From the NCBI RefSeq assembly GCF_900169165.1, contig NZ_FXYY01000017.1, positions 1 through 64,000 of the forward strand: 64,000 bases of DNA. Reading direction: 5' to 3'. The DNA comes from Brevibacterium linens ATCC 9172. GTDB taxonomy: Bacteria; Actinomycetota; Actinomycetes; Actinomycetales; Brevibacteriaceae. The notes beneath the pieces were generated by a model. That model did not search any database. It had not been told where the DNA came from and was given only the letters and a program-made list of their open reading frames with translations. Shown here piece by piece: positions 16,755-25,503 of the stretch. Positions within the stretch are counted from its first letter, which is position 1. Each line of letters starts with the position of its first letter. Position numbers and translations under genes: made by a program.

Positions 16755-19700
16755 TCAGAGCTGGGCGAGAGCCTTCGCGATGCGCTTCTCCGACACCGGA
16801 TGTGCCGTGCCCAGCGAGTTCGCGAACAGTGAGACGCGCAGCTCTTCGGCCATCACGACGACCTCGACCCACTCGGTGGGCAGAGACACGATCAGCTGCG
16901 ACCACTCGGCCCTCGCCAGTGCCGGGAAGCGGTTGCCGATCTTCTTGACCACATCGCTGCTGCAGCCGGTGACTCGATCCATGAGCTGCTTGTCACGGAT
17001 CGGCGAGTCCTGCATTCCGCCGATGCGCACCACTTCGGCCTGCACCCAGCGGGGCAGCTCGCGCAGCATCTGCGGAGTCATCGCCGCAATGGCGCCTGCC
17101 GTCGTCCGGGAGGCCCTCCACGCCTGCACATCGGCGAGGTTCGACAGGATTGCCAACGAGGAGGCTTTCGAGACGAGCTTGTCGAGCTCGGTCGCCGCCT
17201 TCAGCGCCTTCATCAGGGACGGCAGCAGCGTCGAACAGGTCAGCGGCAGCTCGGCGTCGACGTCCATGCGCAGCTGCGCGAACTCATCGGCGGTGGCCAC
17301 CCATGACGTTTCGGCCGGCCCCAACCGGTCGGCGACGAGTCCGCGGATCCCCACTCGAATCAGTCCGACCAGCAGCTCGTCGGCGGTCTTCTGATGACCG
17401 GCGAGGATGAGCTTCTCCTGAGTGGTCAGCCCGTCCTGCAGGTACTTCAGAGCATCAGCAGTGTGCCGGCCCAGCAGGGTGATGATCGACTCTCGCGTGG
17501 CCAGGCGTGCCTGCGCAGCGGTGTCGAAGGCAACCAAGTCCACCGAATTCGTACGGTCGGCAAGCCCCGGAATCACGCCGGCTGCGGCCTGATCGGGGTC
17601 GGCCAGTTCACCGAACGACCAGTCCGTCAGCCCCGTCTTCGGGGTGAACGCGCTCTGCTTCTGGCGGGCCTTGCGCACCTGCGGTGTGGCCTTCGTCGTC
17701 AGTGCGCTCAGGTCCTCGCCGAGTCCGACGGTCTTCTTTCCATCGACGACTCGGAAGGTCAGCCGCAGATGAGCGGGAATCCGCGATCGGTCGAAATCGT
17801 CGGCGGTGACCGTGATCGGCACGAGGTCGTTCAGCCCTCCCCCGCCGGCGCGTTCGCTCAGATACGCGGCGAGCACCTCCGGCAGGCTTCCGTGGTACGG
17901 GGTGAGCGCCGGCAGAATCTCGCGGGCGACGTCGGGAGCGGGAACGAAGTAGCGACGCTTGTTCTTCGGCAGCGACCGGATATAGGCGGCGACGAGTTCT
18001 TCGCGCAGGCCCGGGACCTGCCAACTGAATTCGTCCGCGTCGACCGCGGGCACCGCCTCGGCGGGGATTTCCACGGTCACCCCGTCCTCGGTGCTGCCGG
18101 GGTCGAACGAGTAGCGCAGCTTCGCCCGCGAGCCATCGGTCAGTTCCCATTCCATCGGGAAGTCCGAGGCCACCGAGGCGGTCAGTTCCTCGCTGTCGTC
18201 GCTGAGCAGCACCGAGGTGGTGAGGTCGAGCAGGTGCGCGTCCCGTCGTTTCTGCTTCTTCCACCATCCCCGGAAATCCGCCGCCGAGGTGATCCCCGCC
18301 GGAATCCGTTCAGCGAAGAATTCGTACAGGGCATCGTCTTGGTCGAGCACCCGACGGTTCCGTGTCCGCGATGCCAGATCTTCGGCCTCGTCGATGACGG
18401 CCGCGTTGTGGTCGAGGAAGCCGAAGCGTTCGTGCCAGTCGCCTTCGATGAGACCCTTGCGGATGAACTCGTCCCGGGCGGCCTCGGCGTCGATGGTGCC
18501 GTAGCCGACACGGCGGTCGCTGACGAGTGTGACCCCGTAGAGGGAGATCTTCTCGTACACCATCGACGCGCCGGCCTTCGTCGACCAGTGCGGGTCGGAA
18601 TGTCGGCGGGTGACCAGATCACCGGCGGCTTCGACGACCCAGTCCGGGTCGATCGCGGCCACGGTGCGTGCCCACAGGCGGGAGGTCTCGACGAGTTCGG
18701 CGGCCATGACGAAGTCCGGATTGACCTTGAAGAGTCCGGATCCGGGGAAGATCGCGAAGCGTGTGCCGCGCGCACCCTGATAGTCCTTGTGCCGCTCCGA
18801 CCGTGAACCGATCATCGTCAGCAGACCGGTGAGCAGGGACCGGTGGATGGCGGCGGCATGCGGGTCGAGTTTCGCGGCCGCGACCTGCTTCCCGGTGTCC
18901 CCGGCCGGCCCGGTCGCTCCTCGCTTCTTCGCGCTGCGTTTGGCGGCGCTGAGTTCGGCGAATCCGATTGTGCCGTTCGCGCCGCGTCGGCCTTGAGCAC
19001 GTCCTCCGCCCCGACCGCCGCGAATACGGTCGGAACCGTCACCGGACTCAGCAGGATTCGCCTTGCCGCCGTCACCGTCGAGGTCCGTCTCGTCGGACGT
19101 CGCGTCGTCGCCCGGCCGCCAGACGGATTTGTCGATCCTGATCCCTGCGGAGCCGAGCAGGGAGCGCAGCTGTCCGACGAGATCCTGCCATTCGCGGATG
19201 CGTACGAAGTTGAGGAACTCGTCCTTGCAGCGCCGACGGAACTTCGAGGATCCCATGTCCGCCTGCAGGCTCTGCAGGTAGTTCCACAGGTTGAGGTAGG
19301 ACAGGAAATCACTGCCCCGGTGGGTGAACCGGGCGTGCTTGTCATCAGCTGCGGCGCGGAATTCGGCCGGTCGTTCCCGGGGGTCCTGGATGGACAGTGC
19401 GGCGACGATGACGGTGACCTCTCCCCCGCAGCCGGCCTCCGCGCCGGCGATGACCATCCGGGCCAAGCGGGGGTCGATCGGCAGCACGGTGAGTTTCCGA
19501 CCGATCTCGGTGACGTGGATCTTCCCGGCAGAGTCGCTGGTCAGCGCCCCGAGTTCGGTGAGCATCGTGCGTCCGTCGCGGACGGCTCTGGCCTCCGGCG
19601 GGGTGAGGAACGGGAAGTCGAGGATCTCCTGATCACTCGAGGCGAATCCCAGTGAGGCCATCTGCAGGATGACGCTGGCGAGGTTCGTGCGCAGGATCTC

Positions 19701-21002
19701 GGGATCGGTGAATTCGGGCCGCGACTCGAAGTCGTCCTGCGAGTACAGCCGGATGCAGATACCGTCGCTGGTGCGCCCCGAGCGGCCCTTGCGCTGGTTC
19801 GCACTGGCTTGGGAGATCCGTTCGATCGGCAGTCGCTGCACTCGGGTGCGATTGGAATAGCGGGAGATGCGGGCGGTGCCGACATCGATGACGTATTTGA
19901 TTCCGGGCACCGTCAGCGAGGTCTCGGCGACGTTCGTGGCCAGGACGATCCGAGGTCGCGAATGCGGTTGGAAGACCTTCTGCTGCTCGCCGGCCGAGAG
20001 TCGGGCGAACAGCGGCACGACCTCCCAGCTGCTCATCCGCGGGCGTCTGCGCAGGTGGTCGGTCAGGGCATCGGCGGTGTCACGGATCTCGCGTTCACCG
20101 GAGAGGAAGACGAGGATGTCACCGGGGTCCTCGGCGGCGAGTTCGTCGACGGCGGCGATGATTCCATCCGTCTGCTCCTCGACTCCGGTCTCGTAGTTCC
20201 CGGATTCGCCGGGACCGTCGACATCGTCATCGGCAGGATCGTCCCCGAGCGGCCGGTACCGGACCTCGACGGGGAAGGTGCGGCCTTCGACGGAGATGAT
20301 CGGAGCGTCGTCGAAGTGAGCGGAGAACGATTCGGGGTCGATCGTCGCCGAGGTGATGATGACTTTGAGATCGGGACGTTTGTCGAGGACTTCCTTGAGG
20401 TAGCCGAGGAGGAAGTCGATGTTGAGGCTGCGTTCGTGGGCTTCGTCGATGATGATGACTTCATAGTCGCGCAGCAGTTTGTCCCGCGAGAGCTCGGAGA
20501 GCAGGATGCCGTCGGTCATCACCTTCACCCGGGTGGAGTCGGCGACATGCGCAGTGAACCGCACCTGATAGCCGATGGTGCTGCCGAGTTCTTCGTCGAG
20601 CTCGTCGGCGATGCGCTCGGCCACGGTCCGGGCGGCGATGCGCCGAGGCTGGGTGTGGCCGATGAGTCCGTCGATCCCGAGGCCGAGGTCGAGGCAGATC
20701 TTCGGCAGCTGTGTGGTCTTTCCCGATCCCGTCTCACCGGCGATGATGACGACCTGGTTGTCCCGGATCGCCTCGGCGATCTCATCCTTCGCCGCGGTGA
20801 CCGGCAGATCCTCGGGGTAGGAGACGGTGACCGGATGAGCCGCGCGGGCGTCCTTGAGCCGGGCCCGGCGCTGCTGATGGTGCGCTGCCGTGGTTCTGCG
20901 TCGCTGAGACGCGCGCCCACGTCCGTTCTTCCCGCGCCGAGGCGGCCGTCCCGGATTCGTGTTCGCTGGAGTGGTCGACGGGGTCGGGTTCTGTTCTGCC
21001 AT
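16755..21002 (-). CDS. hrpA: HrpA-type DEAH-box ATP-dependent RNA helicase
   Basis: This 1415-residue DEAH/RHA helicase has Walker A GETGSGKT at 89-96, DEAH at 186-189, SAT at 218-220, and motif VI further on (QRKGRSGRTSDGICIRLY). HA2, OB-fold and the long DUF3418 tail of bacterial HrpA follow. E. coli HrpA is about 1300 residues and resolves stalled ribosomes. The extra length includes a basic N-terminus (about residues 18-52, Arg-rich) and a Gly/Arg/Lys-rich insert at about 630-714 (DRIRGGRGGGRAQGRRG). The start is ATG 21002. It converges on a small membrane gene. Confidence 0.94.
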   Translation of the reverse strand: MAEQNPTPSTTPANTNPGRPPRRGKNGRGRASQRRRTTAAHHQQRRARLKDARAAHPVTVSYPEDLPVTAAKDEIAEAIRDNQVVIIAGETGSGKTTQLPKICLDLGLGIDGLIGHTQPRRIAARTVAERIADELDEELGSTIGYQVRFTAHVADSTRVKVMTDGILLSELSRDKLLRDYEVIIIDEAHERSLNIDFLLGYLKEVLDKRPDLKVIITSATIDPESFSAHFDDAPIISVEGRTFPVEVRYRPLGDDPADDDVDGPGESGNYETGVEEQTDGIIAAVDELAAEDPGDILVFLSGEREIRDTADALTDHLRRRPRMSSWEVVPLFARLSAGEQQKVFQPHSRPRIVLATNVAETSLTVPGIKYVIDVGTARISRYSNRTRVQRLPIERISQASANQRKGRSGRTSDGICIRLYSQDDFESRPEFTDPEILRTNLASVILQMASLGFASSDQEILDFPFLTPPEARAVRDGRTMLTELGALTSDSAGKIHVTEIGRKLTVLPIDPRLARMVIAGAEAGCGGEVTVIVAALSIQDPRERPAEFRAAADDKHARFTHRGSDFLSYLNLWNYLQSLQADMGSSKFRRRCKDEFLNFVRIREWQDLVGQLRSLLGSAGIRIDKSVWRPGDDATSDETDLDGDGGKANPAESGDGSDRIRGGRGGGRAQGRRGANGTIGFAELSAAKRSAKKRGATGPAGDTGKQVAAAKLDPHAAAIHRSLLTGLLTMIGSRSERHKDYQGARGTRFAIFPGSGLFKVNPDFVMAAELVETSRLWARTVAAIDPDWVVEAAGDLVTRRHSDPHWSTKAGASMVYEKISLYGVTLVSDRRVGYGTIDAEAARDEFIRKGLIEGDWHERFGFLDHNAAVIDEAEDLASRTRNRRVLDQDDALYEFFAERIPAGITSAADFRGWWKKQKRRDAHLLDLTTSVLLSDDSEELTASVASDFPMEWELTDGSRAKLRYSFDPGSTEDGVTVEIPAEAVPAVDADEFSWQVPGLREELVAAYIRSLPKNKRRYFVPAPDVAREILPALTPYHGSLPEVLAAYLSERAGGGGLNDLVPITVTADDFDRSRIPAHLRLTFRVVDGKKTVGLGEDLSALTTKATPQVRKARQKQSAFTPKTGLTDWSFGELADPDQAAAGVIPGLADRTNSVDLVAFDTAAQARLATRESIITLLGRHTADALKYLQDGLTTQEKLILAGHQKTADELLVGLIRVGIRGLVADRLGPAETSWVATADEFAQLRMDVDAELPLTCSTLLPSLMKALKAATELDKLVSKASSLAILSNLADVQAWRASRTTAGAIAAMTPQMLRELPRWVQAEVVRIGGMQDSPIRDKQLMDRVTGCSSDVVKKIGNRFPALARAEWSQLIVSLPTEWVEVVVMAEELRVSLFANSLGTAHPVSEKRIAKALAQL

Positions 21003-21062
21003 TGCGTCTCCCAGCTTAGCGGCAACCCCGCAGCAGAGGCCGACGGCCGGGCAGAGTCCAGG

Positions 21063-22394
21063 TCAGCTTCCGCCGCCCCACAGCGGTGCCAGCGCCGAGT
21101 AGAGCTGCTGGATGCCGAGGATGATGAACAGCAGTGCGGTGATCGCCAGGGCGACGTTCGTGTGCAGCTTGTTCGCCCATTCCTTCGGGATCTTCTTGCC
21201 GTTGAGCAGCCCGAGGAGGGTGATGGCCAGGAACGGCATGAACAGCGAACCGAGGACGCCGTAGGCGAGGATCAGCCCGATCGGCTTGCCGAGGATGAAC
21301 AGCAGCATCGGCGGGAACGTCAGCCACAGCACATAGAACTTGAAGTACTTGCCGCCGGTCAGGGTGTCGGGGTGCCCGCCCGGCTTCTTGCGCATATGCC
21401 CCCAGAAATCGGCGAACATCAGGGACACACCGTTCCAGACGCCGATGATCGAGGAGAAGGACGCGGCCCAGAAGCCGACGAGGAATCCTATGCCCACGAC
21501 CTCGCCGTAGCGGGCCTTGAGGACGTCGGCGAGGTCGAGCAGCCCCTTGTCCTCGGCGGAGATCGAGACTCCCGCGGCACGGACGACCTCGGCACCGACG
21601 ACGAGCATGGCGATGACGAAGATGCCGGTCATCACGTACGCCATCGAGTTGTCGATGCGCATCACCTTCATCCACTTCGGGGTGTGCCAGCCCTTCTCGC
21701 GCAGCCAGTAGCCGTAGGCGGCCAGCGTGATGGTGCCGCCGACTCCTCCGGCGAGCGCAAGGGTGTAGATCACGCCGCCCTCGGGGATGATCGGGATCAG
21801 ACCGGTGAGCATGTCGGGAATGTTCGGGGCGGCGATGATCGCCAGCCCCACGACGGTGATGAACATGATTCCGACGAGGACGGCGGTGATCTTCTCGAAC
21901 ACGGCGTAACGGCCGAACCACACCATGGCGAAGCCGGCCAGGCCCATGAGCACCGACGATACTGTCAGGTTGATCCCGGGGAAGAGCGCGGCCAGCGGCA
22001 GTGCCGCCGAGCTCATCGCGGTGGCCCCGTAGACGAAGCCCCAGATGATGATGTAAGGACCGAAATACCATGTGGTCCAGCGGCCGAGCGATCGCCAGCC
22101 TTCGAAGATCGTCTTACCGGTCGCGAGGCTGAACCTGCCGGCGCCTTCGACGAGAACGATCTTGAGGATGACGCCGACGATCACCGCCCACAGCAGTCCG
22201 TAGCCGAACTGGCTGCCGGCCACCAGGGTCGCCACCATATCGGCGGCTCCGACACCCGTGGCCGCGACGACGAGGCCGGGACCGATGACCTTCCATTTGG
22301 CCGGGCCCGAGGCCTCTTCGATTCCCGAAACGGTCTCCGCATCACCCGCATCACCCGCGTCGCCGGGGCCGGAACCGTTCGACTGCTCACTCAT
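21063..22394 (-). CDS. Nramp-related divalent metal transporter
   Basis: This is a 443-residue membrane protein with about 11 helices and a recognisable Nramp scaffold (KVIGPGLVVAATGVGAADMV at helix 1). However, the helix-1 DPGN metal site of classical Mn/Fe transporters is replaced by GAAD (about residues 49-52), and the helix-6 MPH motif is replaced by GGTITLAAYGYWLREKG. It therefore belongs with the divergent Nramp-related branch, whose metal preference can differ (Mg or others). The N-terminus is a cytoplasmic Gly/Asp-rich tail of about 30 residues. The gene is monocistronic. Confidence 0.85.
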   Translation of the reverse strand: MSEQSNGSGPGDAGDAGDAETVSGIEEASGPAKWKVIGPGLVVAATGVGAADMVATLVAGSQFGYGLLWAVIVGVILKIVLVEGAGRFSLATGKTIFEGWRSLGRWTTWYFGPYIIIWGFVYGATAMSSAALPLAALFPGINLTVSSVLMGLAGFAMVWFGRYAVFEKITAVLVGIMFITVVGLAIIAAPNIPDMLTGLIPIIPEGGVIYTLALAGGVGGTITLAAYGYWLREKGWHTPKWMKVMRIDNSMAYVMTGIFVIAMLVVGAEVVRAAGVSISAEDKGLLDLADVLKARYGEVVGIGFLVGFWAASFSSIIGVWNGVSLMFADFWGHMRKKPGGHPDTLTGGKYFKFYVLWLTFPPMLLFILGKPIGLILAYGVLGSLFMPFLAITLLGLLNGKKIPKEWANKLHTNVALAITALLFIILGIQQLYSALAPLWGGGS

Positions 22395-22598
22395 GGTGTC
22401 TTTCGCTTTCGTCTTCGGCCGCGCACAGTCTCACGATGTGGTCGGGGGTCGCTCATCAGGCTCTCCCACACACCGGCGACGCAGCGGTCTCCGTATTTCC
22501 TCAGTCATGATAGGTGACAACCGCGCTTTCGTCTCAGCGGCGTCTCACCAGTCGCCTCTCACGACGGTCCGCCTCGGAATGACGCGCAGCGTTCCTGC

Positions 22599-23186
22599 TC
22601 AGAACCGGTCGGCGATGCTGGCCAGGCGTTCGAGATACGCATCCTGATCGAAGTCCTGCGGCAGGTTCGGAGCCGCCTCGGAGAGTCCGGCGGCACCGTC
22701 GAAGCCTTCCCGGATGATGTCGATCTGGCCCACGTGCCGGGTGAGATCGACGAGGACGTGGACCATGATCTGTCCCAGGGTGGTCTCGTCGCGGCCATTC
22801 GGCCAATGCGGCACCCGCCCCGGCGAATCGAGCCTGAGTGACTCGATGGTCTCATCAGCGAAATCGGCGACTCGGGAGGAGAGGTCGAGCAGATATTCGG
22901 TCGTCTCGGATTCGGTCGCACACCAGTCGGCCTGTGGGTCGAGGTCGATGTCGGCGTCGGTGACGAGCTCGTCGGGATTCGGCCAGGCGCGGCCAAAGGT
23001 GTCGCCGAAGTAGACGATCTCGACCTGCGCCATGTGTTTGAGTGCGCCGAGGAGGTTGAAGCCGGTCGGGGTGCGCGGCCACCTCAGTGACCTTTCGTCG
23101 AGTCCGGACAGCTTCCACCGCAGGTTCGTCCGGCCTCGGTGAAGGGACTGCTGCAGGAAGGACTTCATCGACTCGTCGTCGCCCAT
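22599..23186 (-). CDS. DinB/DUF664-like four-helix-bundle protein
   Basis: This protein of about 195 residues has the DinB superfamily pattern of three metal-binding histidines. LGALKHMAQVEIVYFGDTFGR carries the first, and LVDLTRHVGQIDIIREGF carries the last two at the end of the bundle. Family members are often thiol-dependent (mycothiol or bacillithiol) transferases or isomerases. DUF664 members are frequent in actinobacteria and mostly uncharacterised. ATG 23186 is taken; ATG 23168 (six codons in) is also possible. It is divergent from the DUF202 pair. Confidence 0.75.
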   Translation of the reverse strand: MGDDESMKSFLQQSLHRGRTNLRWKLSGLDERSLRWPRTPTGFNLLGALKHMAQVEIVYFGDTFGRAWPNPDELVTDADIDLDPQADWCATESETTEYLLDLSSRVADFADETIESLRLDSPGRVPHWPNGRDETTLGQIMVHVLVDLTRHVGQIDIIREGFDGAAGLSEAAPNLPQDFDQDAYLERLASIADRF

Positions 23187-23225
23187 GAGCTCAGGGTTCC
23201 ACACATGCCGCACACCGTCTACCGC

Positions 23226-23231
23226 TATCCT
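23226..23231 (+). promoter_or_regulatory. -10 element of the DUF202 operon (leaderless)
   Basis: TATCCT, then six bases, then GTG 23238. Confidence 0.55.
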
Positions 23232-23237
23232 CGAAGG

Positions 23238-23633
23238 GTGAGTGAGAACAATTCTTCGCAGGACTCCCGCAGCCGCATCGCCCGTCGGGTCTTCCCCGAC
23301 GGCGTCGACCCCGATCCGCGATTCACCCTGGCCAACGAACGGACCTTCCTGTCCTGGATCCGCACCGCCCTGGCCTTCATCGGCGGCGGCATCGCCGTCG
23401 AGGCCTTCACCTCGGAGATCTTCTCGACCGGTCTGCGGGCGACCCTGTCGATCGTGCTCATGGTCATCGGGTTCATCCTCGCCGCCGGTGCCGCGTTCCG
23501 CTGGCACCGCATCGAATCGGCGATGCGGCGCAAGACCTCCCTGCCGCTGCCGCTCATCATTCCCATCGTCAGCCTCGCCTCGGCGTTGGGTGCGGGTCTG
23601 CTCGTCCTGGTGTTCGCCGGCCTGCTGCGATGA
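23238..23633 (+). CDS. DUF202 membrane protein, first of a pair
   Basis: This 131-residue protein carries the DUF202 hallmark LANERTFLSWIRTALAFIGGG and three helices (about residues 45-65, 72-92 and 107-130). DUF202 proteins are small inner-membrane proteins often found in adjacent pairs; the best-studied fungal relatives contribute to vacuolar transport complexes, but the bacterial role is open. GTG 23238 fits the leaderless spacing. Its stop overlaps the next start (ATGA). Confidence 0.85.
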   Translation: MSENNSSQDSRSRIARRVFPDGVDPDPRFTLANERTFLSWIRTALAFIGGGIAVEAFTSEIFSTGLRATLSIVLMVIGFILAAGAAFRWHRIESAMRRKTSLPLPLIIPIVSLASALGAGLLVLVFAGLLR

Positions 23634-24007
23634 GTCCTCGCATTCCGCGACCGCGCCCGCCGGGACCTCGTCGGCCCCGGCCGCTGCCGCACCCCGATCC
23701 GGGCCTGCAGCCCGAACGCACCACGCAGTCATGGCTGCGCACGAGTCTGACCATGACCGTCGTCAGTCTCATCTTCATGCGCTTCATCCATGTCTTCGGA
23801 GGCTGGTCGGTCGCCGTCTTCGTCGTGTGCATCGGACTGGCCATCGCGGCACTGTCCATGCAGGTCAGGCGCTACCGGCTCGGTTCTGTCTCGATCCAGG
23901 CCGAACGCAGCCGCCCGACTCCCTGGGCCGTGGCCTTCCTCACCGCCTCGGTGTGCCTCATCGCGGTCATCAGCATCGCCTCGGTCATCAAGATCTCACT
24001 GCTGTGA
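23630..24007 (+). CDS. DUF202 membrane protein, second of a pair
   Basis: This 125-residue protein has a Pro/Arg-rich cytoplasmic N-terminus of about 27 residues, then the DUF202 motif in shortened form (LQPERTTQSWLRTSLTM) and three helices. The usual Arg-Thr-Ser/Ala core is retained. It overlaps the preceding DUF202 gene by four bases, which suggests a heteromeric complex of the two products; this is inferred from coupling. Confidence 0.82.
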   Translation: MSPRIPRPRPPGPRRPRPLPHPDPGLQPERTTQSWLRTSLTMTVVSLIFMRFIHVFGGWSVAVFVVCIGLAIAALSMQVRRYRLGSVSIQAERSRPTPWAVAFLTASVCLIAVISIASVIKISLL

Positions 24008-24073
24008 TCATCAAGACGCCGCATCGGCGTTCCTCGTTATGAGACCGCCGTCCGAGCCGATGACCTGCACGCC

Positions 24074-24079
24074 TAAACT
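24074..24079 (+). promoter_or_regulatory. -10 element of the 24087 gene (leaderless)
   Basis: TAAACT, then seven bases, then ATG 24087. Confidence 0.6.
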
Positions 24080-24086
24080 GGTCCGT

Positions 24087-24404
24087 ATGAAGGATGCACG
24101 CGAAGTCTCCACCGCCCCGCTCGTCGCCGTCGGCCTCATCGGCGGTTTCCTCACCGCCCGCGAGACCGGGATCCGCCCCCTCGGCGGAGTCGTCCTCGCC
24201 GCCGCAGGCGCCTACGCAGCCCGCTCCTGGTATGTGAAGAAGGGCTGGCCGGCCGCCACCGGACTGAGCGTGGCCTACCTCGGCGGGTTCGGCGCCTCCC
24301 ATCCCCTGGCGAAGAAGATCGGTGCGTGGCCGGCCGTGTTCGCCGTCAGTGCGGTCAGCGCCGCAGCGTCCTATGTCGTCTCCGATATCGCCGAGGCGGA
24401 CTGA
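24087..24404 (+). CDS. Small hydrophobic protein of unknown function
   Basis: This 105-residue Ala/Gly-rich protein is predicted to have three or four short helices (PLVAVGLIGGFLTARE, GGVVLAAAGAYAARSWYVKK, then WPAVFAVSAVSAAASYVV). The pattern resembles small actinobacterial membrane proteins without known role. ATG 24087 is chosen for its upstream TAAACT; an ATG 16 codons earlier is less likely. Confidence 0.6.
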   Translation: MKDAREVSTAPLVAVGLIGGFLTARETGIRPLGGVVLAAAGAYAARSWYVKKGWPAATGLSVAYLGGFGASHPLAKKIGAWPAVFAVSAVSAAASYVVSDIAEAD

Positions 24405-24505
24405 CCCCGACCGTCCGACGCTGACCCCGACTTTCCCGGACCGGCACACCGTCCCGAACTGACACCGACCGACCCTGACGCAGGAAGCGAGGGCCCGAAC
24501 AGCCC

Positions 24506-25432
24506 ATGCTGGCCGTATCCGAAGGTTTCGCCGTCATCGCCGGAGTCATTCTGGTCGGGTTCATCCTCGGCCGCTCCGGTGTTCTCGGACCCCACGGCCA
24601 GCAGGTCATCGCGAAGCTCGTCTTCTACGCCGGCACCCCGGCTCTGCTCTATGTCACCGTCGCCGATACCGACCTCGGGCTGATCTTCAACACCGCCCTC
24701 TTCGCCACCGGCGGGTCGGCGCTCATCGTCGGGGCCGCCCTCTTCGTCCTCACCAAGTGGATCCGGAGACGCAACACCGGGGAAGCGATGTTCTCCGCGT
24801 GGGCGACCAGCTACGTCAACATCGGCAATCTCGGCATTCCGATCGCCGCCTATGTCCTCCATGACATCGGCTACGTCGCCCCGGTCCTGCTCTTCCAGCT
24901 GCTCGTCCTCGCCCCCATCGGCATGGCCGTGCTCGACGGGGCCGGGAAGAAGCAGCATGATTCGCACTGGTATTCCGCGATCCTCCAAGTGCTCAAGAAT
25001 CCCATCGTCCTCGGTGCCGCAGCCGGAGTGGCCGCCTCGGCGACGGGTTTCGAACTGCCGCGGTTCGTCTTCGAACCCATCGACATGATCGGCGCCACGG
25101 CCGTGCCGGGCGCCCTGCTGACCTTCGGAATCTCACTCAAGGACGGATGGGGAATCCCCGTCAAGGGCAGCCGCGCACAGCTGAGCTACATCACCGGCAC
25201 GAAACTCATCGCCCAGCCGGTCATCGCCTGGGCCATCGGCGGTCCCCTGCTCGGCTACTCCGGGATCGACCTGTTCGCCATCGTCGTGACCTCGGCCCTG
25301 CCGACCGCACAGAACGTCTACATCTACTCGATGCAATACCGACAATCCGAGGCACTCATGCGCGATGCCGTGTTCATCACCACGGTCCTGTCCGTTCCGG
25401 CTCTCGTCATCGTCGCCGCCCTGCTCGGCTAG
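24506..25432 (+). CDS. AEC-family (auxin efflux carrier-like) transporter
   Basis: This 308-residue protein has ten predicted helices in two halves. The AEC fold is recognisable from KLVFYAGTPALLYVTVADTD, SYVNIGNLGIPIAAYVL (the conserved NxGxxGxP-type crossover) and SALPTAQNVYIYSMQY near the end. Bacterial AEC proteins export or exchange organic acids and amino-acid derivatives (for example malate). The substrate is not evident here. It is probably expressed alone. Confidence 0.88.
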   Translation: MLAVSEGFAVIAGVILVGFILGRSGVLGPHGQQVIAKLVFYAGTPALLYVTVADTDLGLIFNTALFATGGSALIVGAALFVLTKWIRRRNTGEAMFSAWATSYVNIGNLGIPIAAYVLHDIGYVAPVLLFQLLVLAPIGMAVLDGAGKKQHDSHWYSAILQVLKNPIVLGAAAGVAASATGFELPRFVFEPIDMIGATAVPGALLTFGISLKDGWGIPVKGSRAQLSYITGTKLIAQPVIAWAIGGPLLGYSGIDLFAIVVTSALPTAQNVYIYSMQYRQSEALMRDAVFITTVLSVPALVIVAALLG

Positions 25433-25491
25433 CGACCCGGTGAAATCGGACGCCGTGGCGTGTCCTCCCCCGCTTGGACCCGGTGGTCGCT

Positions 25492-25497
25492 GACAAT
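25492..25497 (+). promoter_or_regulatory. -10 element of the DUF1461 gene (leaderless)
   Basis: GACAAT, then six bases, then GTG 25504. The first position departs from TANNNT. Confidence 0.45.
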
Positions 25498-25503
25498 GGG
25501 GAT

